Positions 34,129 through 42,363 of a DNA stretch of 44,685 nucleotides are shown here, piece by piece. This stretch comes from Promethearchaeota archaeon. GTDB lineage: Archaea > Asgardarchaeota > Lokiarchaeia > Sigyniarchaeales > SOKP01. The translations under genes were made by a program, and so were the position numbers. The DNA lies in NCBI GenBank assembly GCA_004375715.1, contig SOKP01000012.1, positions 1 to 44,685 of the forward strand. The letters are read 5' to 3'. Numbering within the stretch: position 1 is the first letter of the stretch; each line of letters begins with the position of its first letter. The notes under the pieces were generated by a model. It did not search any database. It was not told the origin of the DNA and worked only from the letters and a program-made list of their open reading frames with translations.

Positions 34129-35154
34129 GTGAATAGTAAGAAAATTATAGTCTGCTTTAGCTCTAAAGTTTCTACTGAAGTCCAGAATCATTTAAAAGAA
34201 GGTTTAAAATCGCTTTCAAACTTAGAACTTATGTTTCCAGAAGATACATCGGATGAATATCTAAAAAACATAGTTTCGGAGGTAGATGTCCTAATCGGAT
34301 GGAGGCCGTCTAAAATTTTATTAGAATCCGGGAAAAATTTGAAGGTATTTATTAATCCAGGAGCAGGTATTAACCATCTTTTAGATTTATTTATTGAATT
34401 AAATAGATCTAGAAAAGTAGTCTTAATTAATGGTCATGGAAATTCCTACTTTGTGGCTCAACATGCCGTGGCATTACTCCTAACTCTTACGAATAAAACA
34501 ATACCACATCACATTTGGATGAAAGAGGGAAAATGGAGGACTGGTGATCAAGATGCTGCTTCGATTCCATTGCGGTTTCGTGAAGTTGGGTTGTTAGGTT
34601 ATGGTGCAATTAATAAAAAGATTCATCAATTTCTTGCTGGTTTTGATGTAAAGTTTCATATCCTAAGAAAAAACTGGAATAAACAAGATGAAAAATTACC
34701 TACCGAAGCAGAGAAATATAGTTTTGCTGAGTTAGATGCTTTTTTAAAAAATATAGATGTTTTAATGATAGCTGTCCCGCACACTTCACTGACTTTGGAG
34801 ATGATTAAAATAAGAGAACTTACTCTATTAGGACCTAAAGGGCTAATTGTCAATGTTGCAAGAGGAGAAATAATAAATCAAGAAGATCTATACCACGCTT
34901 TAAAAAATAAGACAATTCAGGGGGCCGCTATAGATGTTTGGTATGAATATCACCCCAAAGGAAACAAGGAAGGTTTAAAACATCCGTACGAACTTCCTTT
35001 TCATAATCTCGATAATATCATTTTATCTCCGCATAGAGGCTATTCCCCTTTTAGTGATCTCTTAAGATGGGATGAAGTTATCGAAAATATTAATCGAATA
35101 AGTCAGGGTCGAAGTGATTTAATCAATATTGTTAATCTGAAAGAAGAATACTAA
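34129..35154 (+). CDS. D-isomer-specific 2-hydroxyacid dehydrogenase family
   Basis: The 341-residue NAD(P)-dependent oxidoreductase reduces 2-oxoacids or the reverse. The Rossmann motif reads GLLGYGAIN at about 154, so the third Gly of GxGxxG is Asn, an atypical variant. The catalytic Arg lies in NVARGE at about 243, and the catalytic His in NIILSPHRG at about 301. The AIDVWYEYHP region holds the acidic partner. The start is GTG at 34129; the ATG at 34121 is out of frame. Glyoxylate/hydroxypyruvate, lactate or phosphoglycerate roles cannot be told apart. The gene stands alone with long gaps on both sides. Confidence 0.82.
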   Translation: MNSKKIIVCFSSKVSTEVQNHLKEGLKSLSNLELMFPEDTSDEYLKNIVSEVDVLIGWRPSKILLESGKNLKVFINPGAGINHLLDLFIELNRSRKVVLINGHGNSYFVAQHAVALLLTLTNKTIPHHIWMKEGKWRTGDQDAASIPLRFREVGLLGYGAINKKIHQFLAGFDVKFHILRKNWNKQDEKLPTEAEKYSFAELDAFLKNIDVLMIAVPHTSLTLEMIKIRELTLLGPKGLIVNVARGEIINQEDLYHALKNKTIQGAAIDVWYEYHPKGNKEGLKHPYELPFHNLDNIILSPHRGYSPFSDLLRWDEVIENINRISQGRSDLINIVNLKEEY

Positions 35155-35703
35155 TCGTAAAATTAAAAATATGTAAAAAGGAGTTAAGATTTTTTTTCAC
35201 GCTATTAAAAAACCATAAATTAATAATATTTCGAATTTTTAGAGAACTAGGAAGATAATTTTGTGGAATAATTAATCTAGAGTAATTTTTTAAAAAATTG
35301 TGGGCTCAATTAATACCAATTTGTAATTTGAATCATTTTCATTTAAGTTCTGGTAATTTCCGAATTTTCTTGCGAAAAAGAGGATATATAATTTTTTTTT
35401 ACGGATTTAAAAGTTCGACATTAATTGTATTATAATAATTAAAAAAAAATTAAAAATTTTCAATAAACATAAAAAATTTTCAAAAATATTTTCAAATATT
35501 ACTTTAAAATGATGATCTTTAACTTAAGCGTAATATTTAGAACCAGAATGAGATATTGGGATAAAATTTACCTTGAATTATAAATTTGGAAAAATAAATT
35601 TTATAAAAATATATTAACCCCTAAAAAAAAATCTTTAAATAGTAATTTGTAATAAATAATTATATAACGAATAATCAGAAAAAAATATGGTTAAGGCGAT
35701 TTC
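35155..35703. other. 549-base AT-rich intergenic region
   Basis: The stretch between the hydroxyacid dehydrogenase and the small RHH gene is almost entirely A/T with long A and T runs and frequent stops in all frames. A TTTAAATA-type TATA element near 35634-35641 could drive the RHH gene. I see no tRNA, no ORF of weight and no clear repeat. The region may carry a small RNA, but nothing in the sequence supports one. Confidence 0.5.
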
Positions 35704-35994
35704 ATGAAAATTGTTACCGTAAATGTACCTGAAAGTTATATAGAGGCAATAAAAAAATTAATTGGGCGAGACGGATTGTACCCTAGTCGATCAGAATTGA
35801 TAAGATGCGCTGTTAGAGAGTTTCTAATAAAAGAACTTAAGCTTGCTAATAATATGGCAAAATATAATGAAGTAGAAATCGAAGATTTTGACGATAAAAA
35901 TTTTGTAAGAGTACCAATAGAAACTTTAAATGAAAAATCTGAACCGGTACGGGAATTTAGAACTTATAAAATTTTAAAGAGGTTGGAACACTAA
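35704..35994 (+). CDS. Short ribbon-helix-helix (CopG/MetJ-type) transcription factor
   Basis: The 96-residue protein has the RHH motif at its N-terminus: a beta strand MKIVTVNVPESYIEAIKKL, then GLYPSRSELIRCAVREFLI. This closely resembles the short RHH regulators of archaea (CdrS-like, NikR-like N-domains). The C-terminal half is charged and of unknown role. It lacks the metal-binding domain of NikR. The SD GGCGA lies about 5 bases upstream of ATG 35704. A long upstream gap and an oligo-T tract downstream suggest a monocistronic gene. Its targets are not evident. Confidence 0.7.
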   Translation: MKIVTVNVPESYIEAIKKLIGRDGLYPSRSELIRCAVREFLIKELKLANNMAKYNEVEIEDFDDKNFVRVPIETLNEKSEPVREFRTYKILKRLEH

Positions 35995-36337
35995 AAAATA
36001 AAAATATTTAATTAAATACGATTTTTCTCACAAATAATGGCAAACTTCTGTTTTTTTCTTTTTTTCTTTTTTTTATGTTATTTGAAGTGCGCGTAAATGA
36101 GCAATATTTTATTCACTACATTATTGTATAAATGAACAAAATTCTGTTTTTTTGCCTTGTACTAGATAAAATTTTCATTTAACCTAGAAGTATTACCCAT
36201 TCTTAATCTCAACTACATAAAAACTCATTTTTTAAAGTGTTTAAGTTAAACTTTTAAGAGAAGCAAATTCTAATTATGATATTACTAATAGTAAAGGGTG
36301 TAATAATATTTCGAGCAAAATAATTTTTCCCGATTTT
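35995..36337. other. Intergenic region with T-tracts upstream of the GalT-like gene
   Basis: These 343 bases contain the oligo-T terminator candidate described separately and otherwise AT-rich sequence leading to the GalT-like ATG at 36338. No ORF, repeat or RNA gene is seen. Confidence 0.45.
36050..36074 (+). terminator. Oligo-T tract, candidate archaeal terminator
   Basis: Three T-runs separated by single C residues occupy 36050-36074, about 55 bases after the stop of the RHH gene. Archaeal RNA polymerase stops at such T-tracts without a hairpin. It would separate the RHH gene from the GalT-like unit. Confidence 0.5.
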
Positions 36338-37573
36338 ATGGAGTGGGGCATCATTTCAACTAAAAACTTTGCTGGAAAAACTACATACGATGTTCCAATT
36401 AAAAGATGGGATCCGTTATCAACTGTGACCATAAGAACTGAAGATTTTGGTCTTAGAAAAGAAAAAATTAAATTTTATGGTCATTACGCCTATATTAGCC
36501 CCGTTCGTGGTAAAAGGCCAAAGGGTTTTACAACTATTGAAGAAAGGAGACAATTTGTCGATTGTTCAAAGAAAGATGCACTCAAGCATAAAGATATCTT
36601 TACATCGATTACAGAAGGAAAGCCAATTTATGATGACTGGGGAAAACAGTTAGGTGATGGTTTTACGATTGTTATTACAGAAGATGAGAAAAGAAAAGAC
36701 AATCCATTTTTAGAAATGCCACATCCAGCTCAGAGAATACCAGATAATAGTAAAGCTCTTACATTAATTAACAGATATCCGTCTATGGCTCGGATTGTTG
36801 ATCCTGAAATTGAAAAAGCAATTACAGATAAATTGCCTTTACATTTGAAACTCTCGAGGGGAATAAATTTAGTTACGATTTCTAGAGATTTCTACCCCTC
36901 CTTGTGCTTTAATTTAATACCTGAAGATGTATTAGCGGGAATTTTTATTTCAATGAAAGCAGCAATTCTTTATTGTGTGGAAGAAGCAATTGAAAGGGAT
37001 TATTACGATATTCCAGTAACACCATTCTTCAACATAGGTATTAAAGTTGGTGGCTCGCAACCTCGCATACATGGCCAAGTCTATATTGATTTGAATATGG
37101 ATGGTCACGGAAGTCGATTAGAGGGTCATCTTGAAGCGTTTAAAGAAATGGGGGATAACTGTCATCTATGCCAAACATCTCATGGAGATAGCGATCGTGT
37201 AATATTAAAAACGGAATATTGGACTTTTTACACCACGGGAAGTCCAGTGAGGAACTACCATATTCGATTTCATCCAAATGAACATTTGCGGAGGTTTTCT
37301 CAACTAAAAGTCAACCAAATAAGTGATTTAGCAAAAATCCTTAGGATCATCTTTCAAGGTTTAGATGATATTTCAATCGATAAAAACAGAAATATTCTTT
37401 TTAACTGTTGTCCTTTTCACTATGACGCAAATTTCCATCTTTTTGGTGATATTATCCCGCATGAAATTATTGGGGGCGCTGAAATGGTAGATGATATGAG
37501 AGTTGCGAGGAAATTACCCCATATCGCCGCAAAAGAGATAAGGGATTCGATTCAAAAATATATTAATCACTGA
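36338..37573 (+). CDS. Galactose-1-phosphate uridylyltransferase-like (HIT superfamily) nucleotidyltransferase
   Basis: The 411-residue protein has the catalytic region GGSQPRIHGQVYIDL at about residues 239-253. The nucleophile His of the HxHxQ motif is present, but the first His is replaced by Arg (usual HPHGQ, here RIHGQ). Other GalT-like parts are RIHPVR-like early segments (ISPVRGKRPKG), a CHLCQTSH metal or turn motif near 269, and the second-half FHLFGDIIPHEIIGG. Family members exchange UMP or AMP between hexose-1-phosphates and nucleotides, or act as ADP-glucose phosphorylase. A sugar nucleotidyltransferase gene follows by 67 bases, supporting hexose-1-phosphate metabolism. The exact donor is uncertain. 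Confidence 0.75.
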   Translation: MEWGIISTKNFAGKTTYDVPIKRWDPLSTVTIRTEDFGLRKEKIKFYGHYAYISPVRGKRPKGFTTIEERRQFVDCSKKDALKHKDIFTSITEGKPIYDDWGKQLGDGFTIVITEDEKRKDNPFLEMPHPAQRIPDNSKALTLINRYPSMARIVDPEIEKAITDKLPLHLKLSRGINLVTISRDFYPSLCFNLIPEDVLAGIFISMKAAILYCVEEAIERDYYDIPVTPFFNIGIKVGGSQPRIHGQVYIDLNMDGHGSRLEGHLEAFKEMGDNCHLCQTSHGDSDRVILKTEYWTFYTTGSPVRNYHIRFHPNEHLRRFSQLKVNQISDLAKILRIIFQGLDDISIDKNRNILFNCCPFHYDANFHLFGDIIPHEIIGGAEMVDDMRVARKLPHIAAKEIRDSIQKYINH

Positions 37574-37640
37574 GAGTGGTAATAAATTTATATCTATTAT
37601 TCACCATATAAATAATAAAAAGTTTTTTGAGAAGATTAAG

Positions 37641-38789
37641 TTGAGAGATTGGTCTGCCATAATTCTAGCTGGAGGTCAAGGTAAAAGGCTGTTACCACTA
37701 ACATCTTTAATTCCTAAACCGCTAGTAAAGGTAACAAATAAAGCCATGGTAGATTATTCTATAGCTCATCTGATGTATGCTAACATAAAGCATATTATAC
37801 TCGCATTAGCTTATATGGGTAAAGAGTTAAGAAGTTATATAGAAAAAACGTGGACAGCAGATAAATTAGGGGATGTTGAGTTAGAATGCGTTATTCAAGA
37901 AAGTAAGGGAACTGCTGACGCCTATCGCTTAATTAGCGAAAGAATTGATTCTGAGAATATTGTTGTTAGCATGGCTGACATTGTGACTAATCTTCCTATG
38001 GCTAGTTTTATGGATTTTCACATCGAGAAGGGTGGAACAACGACAATTTCGATGAAAACCAGCGAAAGCCATACAAGTCAATATGGTGTAGTTCTTTTAG
38101 ATAATAATCGCAAAATTTACCTTTTTTTGGAAAAACCCGCTCCTATGGAATTATATTTAAGCAGTATGGCTCAAAGAACGGATTTGTTTTTACACACAAA
38201 TATAATAAATACAGGAATATATTGTTTCAAAAAGGAAATTGATCAAATACTTCAAGAAACAGGTTTGATGGATTTTGGAGGAGAGGTTTTTCCATATCTC
38301 CTTGAAAATAGCTATGACCTCTATGGTTTTGTACAAAATTATTACTGGCTTGATTGTGGAAACGCTCAAACATATTTGTGGGCTAACTGGGATTTATTAA
38401 GGAAATATTCCTGGCCAATTACCCCAAATGGTGATGAATACGATGGGATTTATGTAATGGGAATTATTAATTCTGGGCAAAATGCGACGATTGAAAAGCC
38501 AACTTGTTTTGGAGAAAATGTTGAGCTTTTAAACAGAGCAATAATTAAACCTTTAACTTCAATAGGAAATCGCGTTAAGGTCGGAGAAGATACAATTATT
38601 GAGAAAAGTGTCATATGGGACGATGTAAATATTGGTGCAGGGTGCCGAATAGACGAGTCCATCATCTGTAACAATTGCGATATAGGTGATAATGTAGTTC
38701 TACATAATGCGATTGTAGCTCCAAATAGCCGAATTAGTAATGACACCCAGATAAGAGATAAAACTCTTGATTTAGGTACTGATATCTAA
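37641..38789 (+). CDS. Sugar-1-phosphate nucleotidyltransferase with hexapeptide-repeat C-terminus
   Basis: The 382-residue enzyme activates a sugar 1-phosphate with NTP to give a nucleotide sugar. It opens with the signature ILAGGQGKRLLPLTS and PKPLV, and the substrate-loop ESKGTADAYR and a metal Asp in SMADIVTN follow. The C-terminal third forms left-handed beta-helix repeats (IGNRVKVGEDTIIEKSVI, then NIGAGCRIDESII). This resembles GlgC, ManC and archaeal Sat-type bifunctional enzymes. The start is TTG 37641, directly before the conserved strand; no ATG is available. It probably forms a unit with the GalT-like gene upstream. Its stop lies 16 bases from the convergent GH13 gene. Confidence 0.85.
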   Translation: MRDWSAIILAGGQGKRLLPLTSLIPKPLVKVTNKAMVDYSIAHLMYANIKHIILALAYMGKELRSYIEKTWTADKLGDVELECVIQESKGTADAYRLISERIDSENIVVSMADIVTNLPMASFMDFHIEKGGTTTISMKTSESHTSQYGVVLLDNNRKIYLFLEKPAPMELYLSSMAQRTDLFLHTNIINTGIYCFKKEIDQILQETGLMDFGGEVFPYLLENSYDLYGFVQNYYWLDCGNAQTYLWANWDLLRKYSWPITPNGDEYDGIYVMGIINSGQNATIEKPTCFGENVELLNRAIIKPLTSIGNRVKVGEDTIIEKSVIWDDVNIGAGCRIDESIICNNCDIGDNVVLHNAIVAPNSRISNDTQIRDKTLDLGTDI

Positions 38790-38805
38790 ACTCTAAAAAT
38801 AGGTC

Positions 38806-41800
38806 TTAGGTTTGAGGATAATTATGCAAATCATCTAAAAACTTAATAACCTGGAAGTTAGTGGTTTTTGAAACTTTTTTAATTATTAAATAATAATCTA
38901 ATAACTTCTTTAATTCCTCATCGACATCATCTTTCGATTTAACAAGCAATTCAATAATAGCAATCGTCCACATCCATTTAATAAAATTATCAAATAATTC
39001 CGCGTTATACCATAGAAGTTGTTGAAATCGGTTAACCTTTAAATATTGCTGTACTTCGGGATCGCTAAAAAACAGTTGGAAAACGGAATACAAATCCTTT
39101 TTGCCATTTATAACTAAATTAGACCAATCTTGTAAACCTATCATCAACTTAATAATTGAATCTACTTCTAAGCTCTCATCCCTTTTATCTTTGCTCAAAT
39201 CATTCAGTGTTTTGTTAATATACTTAGAGAGCCTCCATTCATCAAATAAACTTCGACTTAGGAGCTTATAATTATTATTTGATTCGAATCGCCCTAATTG
39301 GTGAACAATAAGATATGAAAAGATAATACCCCATTCAACTTCAGATAATGGAAGTAAGTTACTGAAAATGTCTCGATATTCCTCTGGAATTCTCATTTCT
39401 CCTATATCATGTTTTAATTTTATTATAACTTCAATTCTCAATACGATATCATTCTTGATATCCGTATAATCCTTTTGACTTGTTGAATACTTTTTTACTT
39501 CAAGCAAAAATGAATCTAGATGATTGTAAATCAATTCTACTTCTTTTCTCACTCTTTTTGGATTTAGAAGATCTTTTAATGAGCTCGTATTGATTATAAT
39601 CTTAAAAGATTCATGCAAGGGTTGATACACAAGTTCGTGTAAGGTTTCATGTATGTTAGGGACACCCTTACCATTTAAAAGATCATGAAGCTGGGCATAA
39701 TGGAAAAACTCATTATCGTTGATGGTTTTAAAGTCCATAAACAAGAACTTTTGATATGCATGTAGTTCAATATATAAACCATAATCATGGAGTTCCTTAT
39801 TTCGTCTTATGTATTCCAATCCAGTAAGAGAATCTTTAAAGATACAATACCCTTCTACAGGTAATTTTAAACCTTCTGCTAAGGTTCTCTGGATTATCTC
39901 TTTATTATCGTTTACTTTATGTGCAAATCCAACTGAATTTTTTATAAAACCGCTCACCTCAGCGTACCTATTATGAAAAATTATTAAGGCACATTCATTA
40001 TTAACCCGGTTAGAATACGCAAACACATCTTCGTTGACTATATTCCCCGTCCAAAAGTCATACAGTAAAAAATTATTAGCATTAGCATAAAGATAGCGTT
40101 TCTTCATTATCGGGAATATAATTTCCTTATGATGCTCTAGTAAGCCTAAATTGATTTCTTCATCCCAGTAAGCCCGTCTGTATTCCATGCCATACTTTTC
40201 GTGATATCCTTCGATTTGTCCATGGCTAAACATTGGAAGCCCTGGCATGGTTACCATCATTAAACAAACGCCAAAATATTTATCTCTATCAGCAAATTGT
40301 TTTATAGCGGTTTCTTCATCTGGATTACTCATAAAATTTACAAATCTTTTAAGAATTTCCGGATCGAATTGGAGAGTATTTTTTAATACTAAACGATACA
40401 TAGCGTTATCCTCATCGCTAAGCATATTCATAAACGCAGAATTGTATACACGATGCATCCCTAGTGTTCTCACAAAAAATCCTTCAAGAAACCAGAATGC
40501 CTCTGCTAATAATAATGTATCTGGATTTTCCTTATTGATCCTGTCAACAACTTCTCGCCAAAATTCTGATGGCATCGCCTTATAAAACTCATCTTTGGAG
40601 ATTCCATGCTCCGCTCTTGAAGGTATAGCACCTCCAGTTCCCGGTTCTGGAAACCATAATCTTTGGTAATGTTTTCTTGTGAGGGTCATTGCAGCATCAA
40701 ACCGAACAATAGGGAACATCTTGGAAACGTGTAAAATAGTCTGAATAACTGCTTCTCGAACATCTGGATTTAAAAAATCCAATTGAGCTGTATCATTCCA
40801 TGGAAAACTAGTACCGTCATTTCCATGATAAATATACTTGATTTCGCCAGTACGAAAATTTTCGTGTTTAAATGTAACGGCGGCATCGGTTCTAGTTAAA
40901 TATTTATCCTCCAGAAATATACCTACATTAGGATCTCCAGATAAATTCTCACCTGAAAAATTATAAGATGGAAACGGAGAATATGGTAAAGAAATATACC
41001 ATTCGGGATGTTCTAGTACCCATTTTGAAACAATTCCAGTGTGGTTAGGCACCATATCACAAGCGAGACGAATTCCTCTCTCTTTAGCCCTATTTTTTAA
41101 ATTATTATAAGAATCATAACCTCCTAATTCATGCGCGATGACATAATCGTAAGTTGAATAAGCACTAGCTTCTGCTTCGGGATTACCACACCATCTTTTA
41201 ATTGTTTTGGACGCTTGGCTTCTTTCCCATAATCCAATGAGCCAAAGGCCAGTAAAACCCCATTCTCTAAGTTGATTTAGTTCTTCATTGGGAATATCAT
41301 GTAATTTGGAAATTGTTCTATCGTACTTTTTCGAAAGCTGATCCATCCAAACGAAAATATTTTTAGCGATCATTATTACTTTTGGCATCCATTCTTTATC
41401 GATAGTATAATTTTCTATTTCCAAAGAATCATATTCATAAGCTTCTGACTCTCCAGGACCTAATCCCCTTAACATTTCTTCTTCCCTTATAATATCAAGA
41501 GCGATTAAGATTTGGAAAGTATACTTTCCTAATACATATCCCCAACTGTCATGAATGTATGTTAGTTGTTCTCGAATTGAATGTGGAAATTTTTCTACCG
41601 GTTCTTTCAACATTTCAATTAAATTTTGATTATTAGGTCCAAATTTAGCTTTTTCTTCAAAAAAGTTAGAGATCTCATCAACGATTTCCCTATAAGCTGT
41701 CCGTTTTTCAAGCGATTCATCGTCAAATAACTCGATAAAAGGAGAATAGGAGGGATTCATATTTCCGAGCCAAAGATTTACAAATTCATCAACAAAATGG

Positions 41801-42219
41801 ATTTCGTTTTCAACTCCCTCAACCTTATCCTTTAAAAACGCTTCAATTTTTTCTTCTTCTTGGTATACAATATCAGGAGGAAATTCCTCTATCAAGGAGT
41901 AGATTGCCCTATCTAATTTAGAACGTCCAATTTTTTTTTCTAAAAATTCATAGAGTTCGTTATTTAACAGTGAATTCTGGGTTTCTTCTTTGTACAAATT
42001 AAACAAGAATTTATTAATTTCGTATATCAATGCCATTCCATTAAATTCACCGATTCGAATAGCAATTTCCGGATAATTAATTAAATCTCTTTTTTGATTT
42101 AATTTTTGAACGAACATCCTAACTAAATGGATATTTCCGTTAAATTCAATATTACCCTTTTCTGAAAATTTAAACTCAGCAAATTCGTACTTATTCCTTG
42201 CGTCTCTCGAGATTTTCAT
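38806..42219 (-). CDS. Very large intracellular GH13 alpha-amylase-family protein
   Basis: The 1137-residue protein has a central GH13 TIM barrel at about residues 290-730. Region I DMVPNHTG is near 390. The nucleophile motif VRFDAAMTL has its Asp near 506, and the acid motif LLLAEAFW has its Glu near 571. Region IV reads SNPDEETA near 632: the Asp is kept, but the usual NHD His is Pro. About 280 residues before the barrel and 350 after are mainly helical and match no domain I know. There is no signal peptide, so it acts inside the cell on alpha-glucan, maltose or trehalose-type substrates. The neighbouring nucleotidyltransferase and the distant maltokinase and GH57 genes fit that. A GlgE identity is not supported by the motifs. 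Confidence 0.82.
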   Translation of the reverse strand: MKISRDARNKYEFAEFKFSEKGNIEFNGNIHLVRMFVQKLNQKRDLINYPEIAIRIGEFNGMALIYEINKFLFNLYKEETQNSLLNNELYEFLEKKIGRSKLDRAIYSLIEEFPPDIVYQEEEKIEAFLKDKVEGVENEIHFVDEFVNLWLGNMNPSYSPFIELFDDESLEKRTAYREIVDEISNFFEEKAKFGPNNQNLIEMLKEPVEKFPHSIREQLTYIHDSWGYVLGKYTFQILIALDIIREEEMLRGLGPGESEAYEYDSLEIENYTIDKEWMPKVIMIAKNIFVWMDQLSKKYDRTISKLHDIPNEELNQLREWGFTGLWLIGLWERSQASKTIKRWCGNPEAEASAYSTYDYVIAHELGGYDSYNNLKNRAKERGIRLACDMVPNHTGIVSKWVLEHPEWYISLPYSPFPSYNFSGENLSGDPNVGIFLEDKYLTRTDAAVTFKHENFRTGEIKYIYHGNDGTSFPWNDTAQLDFLNPDVREAVIQTILHVSKMFPIVRFDAAMTLTRKHYQRLWFPEPGTGGAIPSRAEHGISKDEFYKAMPSEFWREVVDRINKENPDTLLLAEAFWFLEGFFVRTLGMHRVYNSAFMNMLSDEDNAMYRLVLKNTLQFDPEILKRFVNFMSNPDEETAIKQFADRDKYFGVCLMMVTMPGLPMFSHGQIEGYHEKYGMEYRRAYWDEEINLGLLEHHKEIIFPIMKKRYLYANANNFLLYDFWTGNIVNEDVFAYSNRVNNECALIIFHNRYAEVSGFIKNSVGFAHKVNDNKEIIQRTLAEGLKLPVEGYCIFKDSLTGLEYIRRNKELHDYGLYIELHAYQKFLFMDFKTINDNEFFHYAQLHDLLNGKGVPNIHETLHELVYQPLHESFKIIINTSSLKDLLNPKRVRKEVELIYNHLDSFLLEVKKYSTSQKDYTDIKNDIVLRIEVIIKLKHDIGEMRIPEEYRDIFSNLLPLSEVEWGIIFSYLIVHQLGRFESNNNYKLLSRSLFDEWRLSKYINKTLNDLSKDKRDESLEVDSIIKLMIGLQDWSNLVINGKKDLYSVFQLFFSDPEVQQYLKVNRFQQLLWYNAELFDNFIKWMWTIAIIELLVKSKDDVDEELKKLLDYYLIIKKVSKTTNFQVIKFLDDLHNYPQT

Positions 42220-42294
42220 GAGAATTACAACTCATTACTCTAACATTTATTAAAAGTGCCCTAATGTTAATTGACAAATGTATTTTAAAACAAG

Positions 42295-42335
42295 CTATAC
42301 TAATTATATTTATATATACTATACTAATTATATTT
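42295..42335. repeat. 17-base perfect direct repeat in a divergent promoter region
   Basis: CTATACTAATTATATTT occurs at 42295-42311 and again at 42319-42335, with a 7-base spacer. It lies in the 144-base divergent gap between the GH13 gene and the phosphohexomutase-like gene, ending 28 bases before ATG 42364. It may be a duplicated promoter/TATA element or a tandem operator. Confidence 0.6.
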
Positions 42336-42363
42336 TCGATAATTCAAAATTTGAAAGGTTAAA

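Noticed and set aside
38806-42219. GlgE maltosyltransferase identity for the GH13 protein
   Set aside because: The GlgE-type motifs are not seen and the protein is far longer; only general GH13 motifs are supported.
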